DNA of 64,000 nucleotides, from the NCBI GenBank assembly GCA_050084985.1, contig JBITNC010000002.1:806001-870000 (forward strand), given 5' to 3'. The notes beneath the pieces are model-generated. The model searched no databases. It saw only the letters and a list, made by a program, of their open reading frames with translations, and was not told the DNA's origin. Positions 54,481-64,000 of this stretch are shown here, in pieces. Position 1 is the first letter of the stretch, and every line of letters begins with the position of its first letter. Both the position numbers and the translations under genes were made by a program. This stretch comes from Nageia nagi. Lineage: Eukaryota; Pinophyta.

Positions 54481-55699
54481 ATATATAATTATGTTTATTA
54501 ATTATATTGTATGTAAAATATAAAAGTAGAATAATTTTTTTATTCTAATTAATTATATTAGCTAATATATGTCAATGAATTTGAGATCAAGTGATTTGGC
54601 ATGAAATACTTGTTACAACATGTGTTGGGCATGTGATGATGTGCAACACCCTTATGGTGATATATGACATGGTAAATGAAAACTCCCATCCATGATCAAA
54701 ACATGACATATAGCCCACTCATTTCATTTTGCTCCACTTTGCTTGATTAGAAATCTTATGCTTATATCATTAGAATTTATGTGTGTATATCAATTATTGT
54801 TATAAATCATATGTATATATCAATAAAATGTATGTGCATATTAAAAATCTTATACGTGTATAAAAAAGGGTAAAAATTCTCAAAGTTTCCAAAATAAGAA
54901 AATGATGTTTCTAGGATTCAAATGTGGGTTGCTCGGTTCACATTCCAATTTCTTTACCATTATGTCAACATTTCGTTCATTGATTCATCTTCCTATTTTT
55001 TTAAATAATCTTTCTAATTGATATACAAACAAGCCATATGACCAAATTTTGATATACGTACAAGATTTCTAATGATATACACACATAATATAAGAAATAA
55101 AACTAAATAAAAGACTTGAGTGGTAGTTGGGTGGCATGATTTTGATATACGCATAGGCTATGTGGTCACATTTTGATCATCAGGTGACCTTTTCCCTAAG
55201 TAAAAATATGTATGCATAATGATGGTATTAATAAGATATGAATTAGATAAGTATCTCAAGCATTCTAGTGGTAGTTTGTAATTAATAGAACATAGAAATT
55301 TATATATTAGATTGTTAAGAGAAATATTGGCTTATTATTACCTATGCATTTTGGGTACTTTGATAATTTTTTAATAAAGCATTGGATGAAAGCAAGATCT
55401 ACTTTGTACTACAATAGGTGGATATAATAAAGATTGGAGGATATCTCATTGGTTTTAATTTTTACCCTTTATTATATCTATGTTAAATTGTGCTTAGATG
55501 TTGCTATTTTTTTTTTTAATTTAGTATTTCATATTAATTTTCAATATTCATTTAAATTATAGCTTCCTCAATATTATTTTTTTCTATTTTGCATCTTCAA
55601 GTAGTATCAAAACACAAGTTTAACTAGTTTAAGTACAGACTCGAGAATAAGAGATTCAAGTAAGAGTATCCCCAACCATTTTTTCAATTTTTGTAAAAA
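54481..55699. other. AT-rich intergenic sequence
   Basis: No gene supported. A near-repeat, TTTTGATATACG.A.A (55049 and 55139), and ATGTGTATATCAAT-like phrases (54780-54850) occur. RT of the neighbouring element would be expected here and is absent. Confidence 0.5.
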
Positions 55700-55723
55700 A
55701 AAAAATAATGGTATTGAAATATT

Positions 55724-55972
55724 TTATTTTAAAATAAGTTTTTTTCTTATTTTTTTTTCTTTAAGTATATATACAAATTCTTGTCTCTCATCTTCAATTA
55801 GTGACTTTCCTAGTTGAATAATATTAGGATCATTAGGATCATTACTTAAATTTACCTTGATGGTTTCTTCAATTAGCATATGAGACCCTTCTTCCAATTG
55901 ATTTGGTAATAGAATCCAATTTTTATCATTTTGGTTGTATTCTTCATCTTCACCTAATTCTTGATCCTCCAA
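55724..55972 (-). pseudogene. Pre-RT linker of the second Tat-like element
   Basis: 82 residues: VNLSNDPNDPNIIQLGKSLI followed by EDERQEFVYILKEKKI. Family pattern 'LGTEENPR.I.LG..L...E...F..LLKEYKDVFAW', after which RT should begin. Here the frame ends in LILK-stop. It has no counterpart in the first element, where this part is deleted. Confidence 0.7.
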
Positions 55973-57168
55973 GGTTGTATTTATAATGAATTTAGAGGTT
56001 TAAAGTATGGTATCTATATCTTTGAATTCTTGTATTATGTGTTATTTAGAAATAAGTGTAAAATATGTAGTATCCTCATCTACCATGAAGTATTATGAAC
56101 AAATACTCGAGCTTAATGGACTTAATACTTCAAACTCATTGCTCCTAGACCAATCAAAAGATATTTTCTATGAACTCGAATAAGATAATTCTTTGATCTC
56201 AACTATATTAATTGATACAATGTTAGAGAATAAATTTTCTAAAGATAACATATCAAATTATGAATTATCTTGATTTGCTATCTCTTCATATTTTTCACAT
56301 GGTTTTTCATATTCAAGCTTTTTTGGTTCTAGTTTTGAACTCAACTATTTCATAATGAGATTCTTCTTTGTATCCCAATCATGTTTTTTTGGTTGGTAAT
56401 TGGTAATAGATGTCAATTGTATATCGAGGTCCTTATTTATAATGATAAAAAGATTTTCCCTTCCATTGATATTTATTGAAATATTTGGACAAATGATCTC
56501 ACATAAGGTGATAAACATTCTAATGAATTGTAAAATGTACCTTCATGTGGTTTAGATAGAGAAATGAGAGATGGTTCTATAGGAATTGAATAAATGAAAA
56601 GAGTTTGATTAGGAACTCTTGCTAATGATATCAATTGCCCTACTATACTAGGAGATTCTTTAGTTATTCCCATATCTTAGGTAAAGGGAATATTAAATAT
56701 TACATCATCAATTCCAAATTCTTCGATAGCTAAGTCTAGCATTTTTATTATTACTGAGTATATGTTTGATGACTTATCATCTTCTTGATAGTCATCACTT
56801 TTTGATGATATATTTGGGAGATAGAATTTTGATGGGGAAGCTTTCATTAATTCATCTAACTTGAATGCTCTTTCTTCCCAAGTATGTCATTCTTGTGGTG
56901 AGGGTTCTATATTGGTTGTGAACCATCATTGATCTTTTGTTGAATTTTGGATGATTTTTTATTGATAACACTTTTTTTTTTTGAATTGCTTAAAGATACA
57001 AAATTATTATTACCTACACCAACAATCAATAGTCCTTCTGTTAGTATTGGTGTAGTAAATAATGAATAGATGGTAGAGCTACCTCTTTAGGTAAATGAGC
57101 ACTGTTACAATGTGCATATGGGTTTTTATCTACATGAGCATAATGTACTACACCCTTGTGAATATAAT
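55973..57168 (-). pseudogene. Protease-RT spacer of the second Tat-like element
   Basis: Stop-rich minus-strand sequence with short coding-like stretches: YIHKGVVHYAHVDKNPYAH (~57165-57110, matching LKYIHEGVLHCVQRDENPYSH of the first element), IIKMLDLAIEEFGIDDVIF (~56740) and a 66-codon frame at 56473-56673. Confidence 0.55.
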
Positions 57169-57600
57169 TCAAATAATTATGATATGTTGATGGTACATAT
57201 GTTGCATATCCCTAATCCAAGGCCTCCTCAAAAGGATGTTATATTGTGTGATATCTCCTTCAATTACTTTTAACATTGTTTGCACTATTTTAGATCCTAT
57301 AGGAATAGGCAATGAAATTGATCCCATTGTTAAACATAAAGCATCATTAAATGATTTTAATTCTAATGATGGTGCATAGATATATGAAAAAGGAATCTTC
57401 AAATTCTTGTATGTGCTTGTTCAAATAATATTTATTGTTGAACCTTCATCAATCAAGATTATTTTAAAAACTCTTCCATATACCTTAGTTATGATATGTA
57501 AAGGTGGATATTGATTATGTACCCCATTCAAATGTTTAACTTCATGATCATAGAAAACAATAGTAGGTTTTTGACTTTTTTTTAATGTTTCCTACAAAAG
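57169..57600 (-). pseudogene. Protease of the second Tat-like element
   Basis: KVYGRVFKIILIDEGSTINII (~57500-57440), a stop, then KIPFSYIYAPSLELKSFNDA, TMGSISLPIPIG and QYNILLRRPWIRDM. It keeps the DEGS motif of the first element and keeps Trp where the first element has a stop. Confidence 0.8.
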
Positions 57601-58079
57601 ACACAAAGTTCTTAGGATCATTTGTACCTAGTTCAATTATTTGTATTAATTGATTCATTGCATCTCAATGATTCTTAGATAATTTTAATAACTTAAATAA
57701 AGACATTTTTACTTAAATGAGTTCTTTAATTATTGATGTAAAGCTCCCTTCACATAGAATTTAGAAAGTTATGGAATTGGTATATGTGGTAGAATTTAGA
57801 AAGTTATGGAATTGGTATATGTGGTTGGATAACAACCTCATCCAGTTGGCTATCTAGAATAACATTTTGTTTTCATTGTACTTTTTGAGCTCTTGTAGTA
57901 ATATTGACCATTTCTATGAATGTTGAAATACTCCAATTGTGTGTTACTTTATTCTCATGTGAATGCAATGAAATATTATTAGCTTGATGTTGAGGAAAAG
58001 GGTTTTGTTAACTTCTCAAGCTTTGATTTAGAGTAGCCACAAGATTATCAACTTTAAACTCTTCATTATCAAAAATATC

Positions 58080-58963
58080 TTGAATCTTGTGTTGTGATGT
58101 CCTACATTTATTTGTATCATGACCATTTTGATGATGGTAATGAAAAAATTCATTTTTGATTATGCCATGTCCTTTCTTTAGCTTGGGGATATTCTGGTCT
58201 TATATCCAGTAAACTAATTACTTGATGATCATAAAGTTTTCTCATAATATCATAGAGAGATTCTAATAAGGTGTGAACTTTCTTTTGGGTTTAATCTCAT
58301 TTTCCTCATTTTGTGGGGGGTTTAGTTTTACCTCCTTAGTAATTTACTTATTTGTTCTATTTTTTTCTTAACAAAAGGTTCAATTTTCTTAGTTTTTATA
58401 TCACCATCTTGAATTTTAACCTTTTCGATACTAACTTGAGAAATGGCTTCTTTAAAAGTCTTATGTTGTTGAATGAATGTGTTAGCAATAGGCCTTAAAT
58501 AGCTTTTACTAAATATTTTGACTAACTCCTCTTGAGGTACAATATAAGGTTGCATGCTTATTAATATTACCCTCCATCTCAAGATGAAATCAATAACCAG
58601 TTCATATAGGAATTGTTATAGTCTTATAATATTAGTGATGGAAGTTTTAACTTTAATATTGATCCTAAAGTGTTCCAAGAAAAAAATTTCTAATTGAGTA
58701 AATGAACTAATGTTGTATTTTGTTAAGTTGTTGTACCAATCCATTGCTTATCCAACAAGCATCATAGGAAAGATATGTAGCATTAATGCATCATCATTAG
58801 TAATCACATAGCTTGAATACTTGAATTGTATAAGATGTTCTTTAGTATTTTCCTTCCCTTTAAATGGTTCAATTTTTGGAAGACTAGGATGGATATGTAT
58901 GTTCATTACAAATTGTTTCGTATGATACCTTTTTCTTACCCTACATGTACAATTCCCTTTCAA
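58080..58963 (-). pseudogene. Gag of the second Tat-like element
   Basis: PSLPKIEPFKGKENTKEHLI (58880 region), YSSYVITNDDALMLHIFPMM, a decayed middle, VPQEELVKIFSKSYLRPIAN (58550-58480), ISQVSIEKVKIQDGDIKTKK and a knuckle FHYHHQNGHDTNKC (~58140) with its first Cys changed to Phe. It is colinear with residues ~1-200 of the ORF at 9057-10277, but has several frameshifts. Confidence 0.8.
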
Positions 58964-58999
58964 TTTGCTTTAACATTTTACAAAGATCATCATTTTATT

Positions 59000-60250
59000 C
59001 TAGTTGATTTTGATAAATAGGATATTCATCATTCCTATGATCCATTCTTTATTCATACCTTGGGAATGATTCATATATTTATTCAAATAGTGTCTTAACA
59101 TTATAATAAATCCCATCATATGGTGGAGAGGGAGGTGGAGGTTGATGCGGTGGTCATAGGGGTAATTGTGGTCTAAGAGGGTAATATAGATGTTCCTTAT
59201 CTTTATGTGGAGACAAATGATGTTTGTGGAATTCATTTTATCAATTTCCAAGTGAAACTTATTTTCTCTTAGCCAAATAAGGATCTTGATACCTATACTC
59301 TATATGACCATGTGGTTATAAAGATTATGCTTTGGGTTGTCCTTTGCTATCTCTACCTAATATTTGATTATGTTAATGTTTATTTGAGATATTTTTCTTA
59401 TTACAATGTGTTGTTGGTAATTTATTTTTATGTAAATTGAATACTACTTGTGCTTGTAATCATTATTGTTTACTAAACCCAATAGATTTCTTCTTTTGTT
59501 ACACACCTAGATTATAAGGAGTCAACATTTGTTATTGTTGTTGTTACATGTTATTTTGAGGAAAATACTCTTTCTTATACACATAGGGGGTATTTCTTGC
59601 AATTTTTCATTAGGTTTTTCTTATCCTTTACATTACAATCTTGTTCAAGTATTCTATAACTAAATAAAGGAGTTGACATATTTGATTTCAAAACATGGAA
59701 AGGATTATCATAAACTTTAAAGCGATCTCTTGACTCTAGCATTTGAGTAGTTGCATGTATAGAGATTCGATCATTGAATTCTTCTATTTTCCTAGATATT
59801 GTAGAAGGTGTATAGTCATCTCTTCTTAAATATGATTGAACTAAACATCCATCTTGTAGGTAGCATTGGACATAATTATACTTTAGTTTATAAGGGACTC
59901 TTTGAAACATAGTACCAACTACATGAACTTATGAGAGAGGTATATTTCCTTATTCATTATCTTTCACATTGTTGATTGCTTGTTTATCTTCTCTTAAATA
60001 CTCTTAGTCTACAACAATACTATGGGCATGCAAAGAATGAGGAATTCTTAGCTATATTAGGCATTGTCTAACTGTATTTAAATTGTCATCAATAGGATTT
60101 GAGTAAACTTCAAGATTTGTATTTCAAGGAGTTTCTCTAGTCGAATGATTCTGATTTGACCTATGACTTTCTCTTTCCTCTAAATGGTATTCATCATATG
60201 ATTCTTACTCTTGATGAACTTCTTAAGAATGAGCATGAACCATCTTCTCT
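59000..60250 (-). pseudogene. ORF1-like region of the second Tat-like element
   Basis: Short minus-strand frames only, the longest 111 residues at 59575-59910 (YLRRDDYTPSTISRKIEEFN, HATTQMLESRDRFKVYDNPF). No domain recognised. I see no clear residue-level match with the 407-aa ORF of the first element, so equivalence rests on position. Confidence 0.4.
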
Positions 60251-60302
60251 TTCCTTTTGTTTTATTTTATTTTTTTAAAAAACTAAAAGAAAGTAAACAT
60301 CA

Positions 60303-60693
60303 ATCATAATATTTCTATGTTTATATTTTGAATTTATATTTGCAAGGAAAATAATTAAATGCATAAATAACCTAAATGCATACTTACCTTTTTAGTGTTA
60401 TTATCTTCTTCTACCCTTTTAACATATTTAGTTAATCTTTTTAATATGAGTAATGTGAATTGTATGTTTTAATTTTTTATTTTTCCTAAATTATTTTATC
60501 TAGTCAACTATTTAATCAAGGTAGGTTGGTAATACTATTAGGTTATCTATGACTAAGTAAAAACTTAGTACTTAAAGTGGTACCCTTTGTGTAATAGGGT
60601 TCAAGGAATGTCATTGAGAACTACCTTAACAATGAAATCCAAGTATAGCCCCTTCTTTATAGTAATTCAATGGAAATTAACGACTTCTAACCT
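60303..60693. repeat. Near-identical direct repeat, first copy (with 63611-64000)
   Basis: About 390 bases match 63611-64000 with four differences seen by eye: one T indel in CCTTTTTAG, A/G in AACAATG, G/C in CCAAGTAT and one C indel. The copy lies in the leader of the second Tat-like element. Confidence 0.93.
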
Positions 60694-61310
60694 ATGAACT
60701 TGAAATTCATCTCCAAGTTTTGGCTCTAAGTCTCATTATATTTTGTTGATGGGAACAGAAGAGAATAAGAATTAATGGTTGGTAATGACCTCCAACTCAT
60801 TAATGTTCATTTTACCAAGCCTTATGAATATGCATTTAATCAAAATAAAGTATTCATGGATGTAAATTATAGCCCTCGCTATCATACATGTCCATTGATT
60901 AAACTTTTTTAATGAGATTCAAACAATTTTTTAATTAGTGTGTAAATTGATCTAGATAACCCACAATATTTATTTCCTTTTATTGAGGTTTATTAATCCT
61001 TCCAGTAATGGAAGTATTAAATGTGGCTCATTACCTCTTCTTACAAGTCATAATCTCTTTTGATGTGGTAAAGGTAGACAAGTAAGTAGCCTTTAATGTA
61101 AGTAAATTTTCTTTTAATGTAAGTTTATTTCCCCTCGTTAATAGTCACAATCTCCTTTGATTGCCTTTCAACTTATTTAGTAAAGACAAGTGAGAGTATT
61201 AATGTGTAGGTACTTTTTCCTCTCTTTATGAGTCATAATTCTTTGATAGCCTTTCGGCATGGTAAGGTACTTTTTCCTCTCTTTACTAGTCATAATTTTG
61301 TTTTTTGCTT
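60694..61310 (-). other. Leader of the second Tat-like element, continued
   Basis: Homologous to ~12960-13400 of the first element (TGGTAATGACCTCCAACTCA, CATTAATGTTCAT, CTTATGAA.ATGCATTTAA). It contains its own short repeats of AATGTAAGTAAATTT and CTCTTTA.(T/G)AGTCATAAT. The match ends near 61310. Confidence 0.65.
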
Positions 61311-62109
61311 TTATGCAGAGTTTTTCTCATTTTTCTTTTAAGTTTTTATGGCTGAGGTTAATGGGAAAAGCCATGAGTGTGACCATGGATCCTTGTGTTA
61401 GCTAGTGCTATTACAAGTTTAGAAAATGAGCTTGAAGGGATAGTTTAGATGATCATCGGTTGAGGTTGAGTCCTTAGCATTGGAGAAGTCTAGCTATCCT
61501 GACTATTTGGGATGCTTTGCATGTGGGTCAATCATTCACCAGAGATGGTGTTCAGATGCCATTGTTCTGACTAAAAACCTAAGGAATTCTATGCATGTAC
61601 TCGAACATGATAGGTTGGATAAGGGGAGCACATGGACGTGCATCTTCTTAGCTTACTTGGTGTTGGGTTACCACCACTTTAAAGTGGGGGAGAATATGAT
61701 GGGGTAAGTTTTGATGGGCAATGGAGGCCTGGTTGGTTGATGTGCATCCATGGCTTGCTTAGGGATGATAGGCATGGTGGGCTACTGATTACCTTAGTCT
61801 CCCGATCTACATCTCAAAGATTAGATTATGTGCCTTGATGGGGTGATTCCCATGTATTGGTGCCTAAGGTGGGGCGGTTCACTGAGGCCATGTCAGGCCA
61901 AAGTTATGGTAGTATAGGCTAGTAGATGAGCATACTCAATGATCGGTTAGGCATTCCCATAATGGTGTCGCTAGCCCAATCCATTATTTCATGAGGTGGA
62001 AGCTTGTTTGGTGGTCCAAGCCTTGTCCTTTGGGGTTGAAAGTGAAAATCAGAGGGGTGCTGAGGAGTTTGAGTTCAAGTCATGATTTGGCCTTATCGAG
62101 TTCATGTCA
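61311..62109. other. Unassigned sequence, possibly the end of a Ty3/gypsy element
   Basis: Less AT-rich than its surroundings. AAAGTGGGGGAGAA (61680-61693) on the plus strand resembles a polypurine tract and is followed by TATGATGGGG, but I see no matching LTR. A 75-codon frame (61480-61707) has no recognisable motif. Confidence 0.4.
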
Positions 62110-62545
62110 ATTCCAAGTTTCTTTACATGCATCTAGGTATCACAAAAACCTACCATGTTGTAAGGGATAGGTTTACTTGAAATGGGATGAAGCAAAACAT
62201 TTTGAAGCACATCCAAGTGTGTACACTATCTCAAGAGAATAAGGAGGAGCATGTGAAATCTACAAGCTTGCTCCAACTGTTATCCATTCCTCAGCAGAAG
62301 TGGGAATACATTTCCATGGATTTCTTTATTGACCTTCCAAATACATAAGGTAAAAACAACATCTTTATGATAGTAGATCGACTCACCAAGTTAGCTCATC
62401 TCTTTGCTATCAATACCACATACATAGCAACATAGGTGGTCGATTTATTCTTTAGATAGATCGTCAAATTGCATAGGTTGCCTAGGAGGATTGCGAGTGA
62501 CCAGGATAAGAAGTTCATGAGCTTGTTTTAGCATTTGTAATGATT
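62110..62545 (+). pseudogene. Ty3/gypsy integrase fragment, plus strand
   Basis: The plus strand reads KTYHVVRDRFTWNGMKQNIL and KHIQVCTLSQENKEEH (zinc region; the second Cys of the HHCC pair is Ser), LLSIPQQKWEYISMDFFIDL, NIFMIVDRLTKLAHLFAI (first Asp), VVDLFFR-stop-IVKLHRLP and RIASDQDKKFMSLF (second Asp). It has three or more stops. The catalytic Glu region is absent, so the fragment ends at ~62545. It is similar in type to the chromovirus integrase at 33.6-34.5/43.5 kb but clearly a different copy. Confidence 0.82.
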
Positions 62546-63610
62546 GTAGGTGCATCAATTTAGATTTTGATGTTGAGTTAATGCTTTTGTCAATTTTGCA
62601 GATGTACATACTAGATCTATATCAAGATACACTTGTAGATTTACTTCTTCCCATAAATTTGAAGCAACTAAAACTTGATATCAAAAAGGTCTTGAAGCAA
62701 CTAAAACTTGATATCAAGATACATAAATAAGTTTTTTCTATCAATGAAAACTAAAATGGAGTGTTATATTAATCACTTCATAATTTTTTTAGGGTATGGT
62801 TATGGTGGAGAATACCACTATTATGTCTATAGGTAGTATAGTAGAGTTCAAATCTAATTTGACTAAGGGGATAGAAAAGCGACATACTTATCGAACAAAG
62901 AAAAATACAAAATGTTCAAGGTCACTCGTAATAATTTGTATTATTATAGAGAACACAAATCTTCAAACGTAGGTCTAAGTAAAGAGAAAGGTAAGCTTTT
63001 TGCATGTGAAGGCCATAATGATGAATTAGTATTGGGTGTATGCATTATTTTCTTGTGAAATATTTTTTGTTGGTTTCATGGTGTAACATATTTTTCTACA
63101 AGCACCAAGCTTTTAGAATTTTCTAGTATTTTGTAAAGTAGTCATGTAATGTTGCAATCCATCTTTAATATATATACAATTGTCCTCCAAGGAGCCAACT
63201 AGGGCATAATGTGTATAGTGCCATAAATGCTAAATTGGGGGTCTAGAGTGCCACACATGCCTAACATGGTTTTAGGAGCCATGCGTGGGGGCTAGGTGTC
63301 AACATTGGCCAATGTGGTGGTTTATGAATCTTTGCAAGGCTTGTACATGTACATAAATGCTCATTCCTTCTCATAAGTGCTAAATAGACCTTGGGATTCG
63401 CAAAAAAATCATGATCAGGATCTCCAAGTACACTAGAACTCCTAATATATTGTTGGGAAGGAGATGTCCCACTTGGGGCTCACAATGGGGTCCATTTGCC
63501 CATTAAGTCTTCTATTCCAAGCAATAACTTAAAGTACAAAGCCATAATAAGATATATTACAAAGAGCCATAATTATTTATAATAATACATGGGAGATGTC
63601 ATAAATATCA
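62546..63610. other. Unassigned sequence
   Basis: No gene supported. It contains a 26-bp duplication (TGAAGCAACTAAAACTTGAT at ~62660 and ~62693, 33 bases apart). At 63190-63310 several variants of AGTGCCA(T/C)A(A/C)ATGC and GGGG(G)(T/C)CTAG(A/G) occur. Confidence 0.5.
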
Positions 63611-64000
63611 ACATAATATTTCTATGTTTATATTTTGAATTTATATTTGCAAGGAAAATAATTAAATGCATAAATAACCTAAATGCATACTTACCTTTTA
63701 GTGTTATTATCTTCTTCTACCCTTTTAACATATTTAGTTAATCTTTTTAATATGAGTAATGTGAATTGTATGTTTTAATTTTTTATTTTTCCTAAATTAT
63801 TTTATCTAGTCAACTATTTAATCAAGGTAGGTTGGTAATACTATTAGGTTATCTATGACTAAGTAAAAACTTAGTACTTAAAGTGGTACCCTTTGTGTAA
63901 TAGGGTTCAAGGAATGTCATTGAGAACTACCTTAACGATGAAATCCAACTATAGCCCCCTTCTTTATAGTAATTCAATGGAAATTAACGACTTCTAACCT
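63611..64000. repeat. Near-identical direct repeat, second copy, runs off the window
   Basis: Begins TAATATTTCTATGTTTATAT and matches 60303-60693. Offset ~3.3 kb. The sequence to its left (GAGATGTCATAAATATCAACA) does not match the left flank of the first copy, so the left boundary is sharp. Confidence 0.93.

Larger units (their letters stand above)
55700..61310 (-). mobile_element. Second Tat-like gag-protease element, decayed, LTRs not found
   Basis: Same order as 3185-15244 on the minus strand: leader (61310-60300), ORF1-like region (60250-59000), gag (58963-58080), protease (57600-57170) and linker (57170-55724). The last part, QLGKSLIEDERQEFVYILKE (~55810-55750), is the phrase that normally precedes RT in Ogre/Tat elements, but the sequence then degenerates with no RT. 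No LTRs are visible inside the window on either side. It is more decayed than the first copy. Confidence 0.8.

Noticed and set aside
54900-54985. tRNA-derived SINE (box-B-like ATTCAAAT..GGGTTGCTC)
   Set aside because: A weak box-B-like phrase on one strand without a convincing box A, fold or tail.
61680-61705. Polypurine tract and LTR start at AAAGTGGGGGAGAA|TATGATGGGG
   Set aside because: No partner LTR, and the integrase fragment lies on the wrong side for a single element. Only mentioned as a possibility.

Overview
The window is nuclear DNA of a seed plant. It is strongly AT-rich and almost entirely made of old, nested retrotransposons around a few broken host genes. Ty3/gypsy elements of Tat-like, chromoviral and gag-only type, Ty1/copia, plant-type LINEs, a PPR relic and a G-type-lectin (S-locus) receptor kinase relic all fit a large repeat-rich genome. 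A gymnosperm is my best guess, from the density of old, degraded nests, but that is inference. I see no intact host gene, no rRNA or tRNA gene and no CRISPR array.

Region 1 (1-18130): a minus-strand LINE, with its 3' tail at 994 and endonuclease near 17.1-17.5 kb, is split by a 12.06-kb LTR retrotransposon (3185-15244, 5-bp target duplication CATAT). The inserted element has 847-bp LTRs, an orphan ORF1, gag and an aspartic protease. It has no recognisable reverse transcriptase or integrase. The 4.5 kb between its protease and 3' LTR is noncoding and full of degenerate tandem repeats.

Region 2 (18131-26609): mostly featureless AT-rich DNA. It holds a degenerate minisatellite-like array (19.0-19.5 kb), a tandemly expanded PPR pseudogene (19.9-21.1 kb, minus) and a plus-strand LINE remnant interrupted by a run of 15 G (24.0-25.0 kb).

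Region 3 (26610-52000) is the centrepiece, five layers deep. An S-receptor-like kinase pseudogene (minus) is split by a solo LTR (duplication CTTCT). The solo LTR is split by a Ty1/copia element (26805-50056, duplication AACCC). The copia is split by a chromodomain Ty3/gypsy element (32477-47082, duplication GAATA/AAATA). The chromovirus integrase is split by a gag-only LTR element (34496-43458, duplication CTAGT/CCAGT). The innermost element carries three LTRs and two internal regions in tandem rather than the usual two and one. In both internal regions gag runs almost straight into the integrase C-terminus in the same frame, so the rest of pol was lost before the array formed.

Region 4 (52000-64000): a diverged second copy of the sequence at the window's left edge (52938-54480), then a decayed relative of the region-1 gag-protease element (about 55.7-61.3 kb, minus). 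A plus-strand Ty3/gypsy integrase fragment follows (62.1-62.5 kb). Last comes a nearly identical repeat of the relative's leader (60303-60693 against 63611-64000) that runs off the window.

The elements do not work together now. Every coding region has stops, frameshifts or lost catalytic residues. Their layering gives a relative order of events: kinase decay and solo-LTR formation, then copia, then chromovirus, then the gag-only array. Nearly all relics read on the minus strand.
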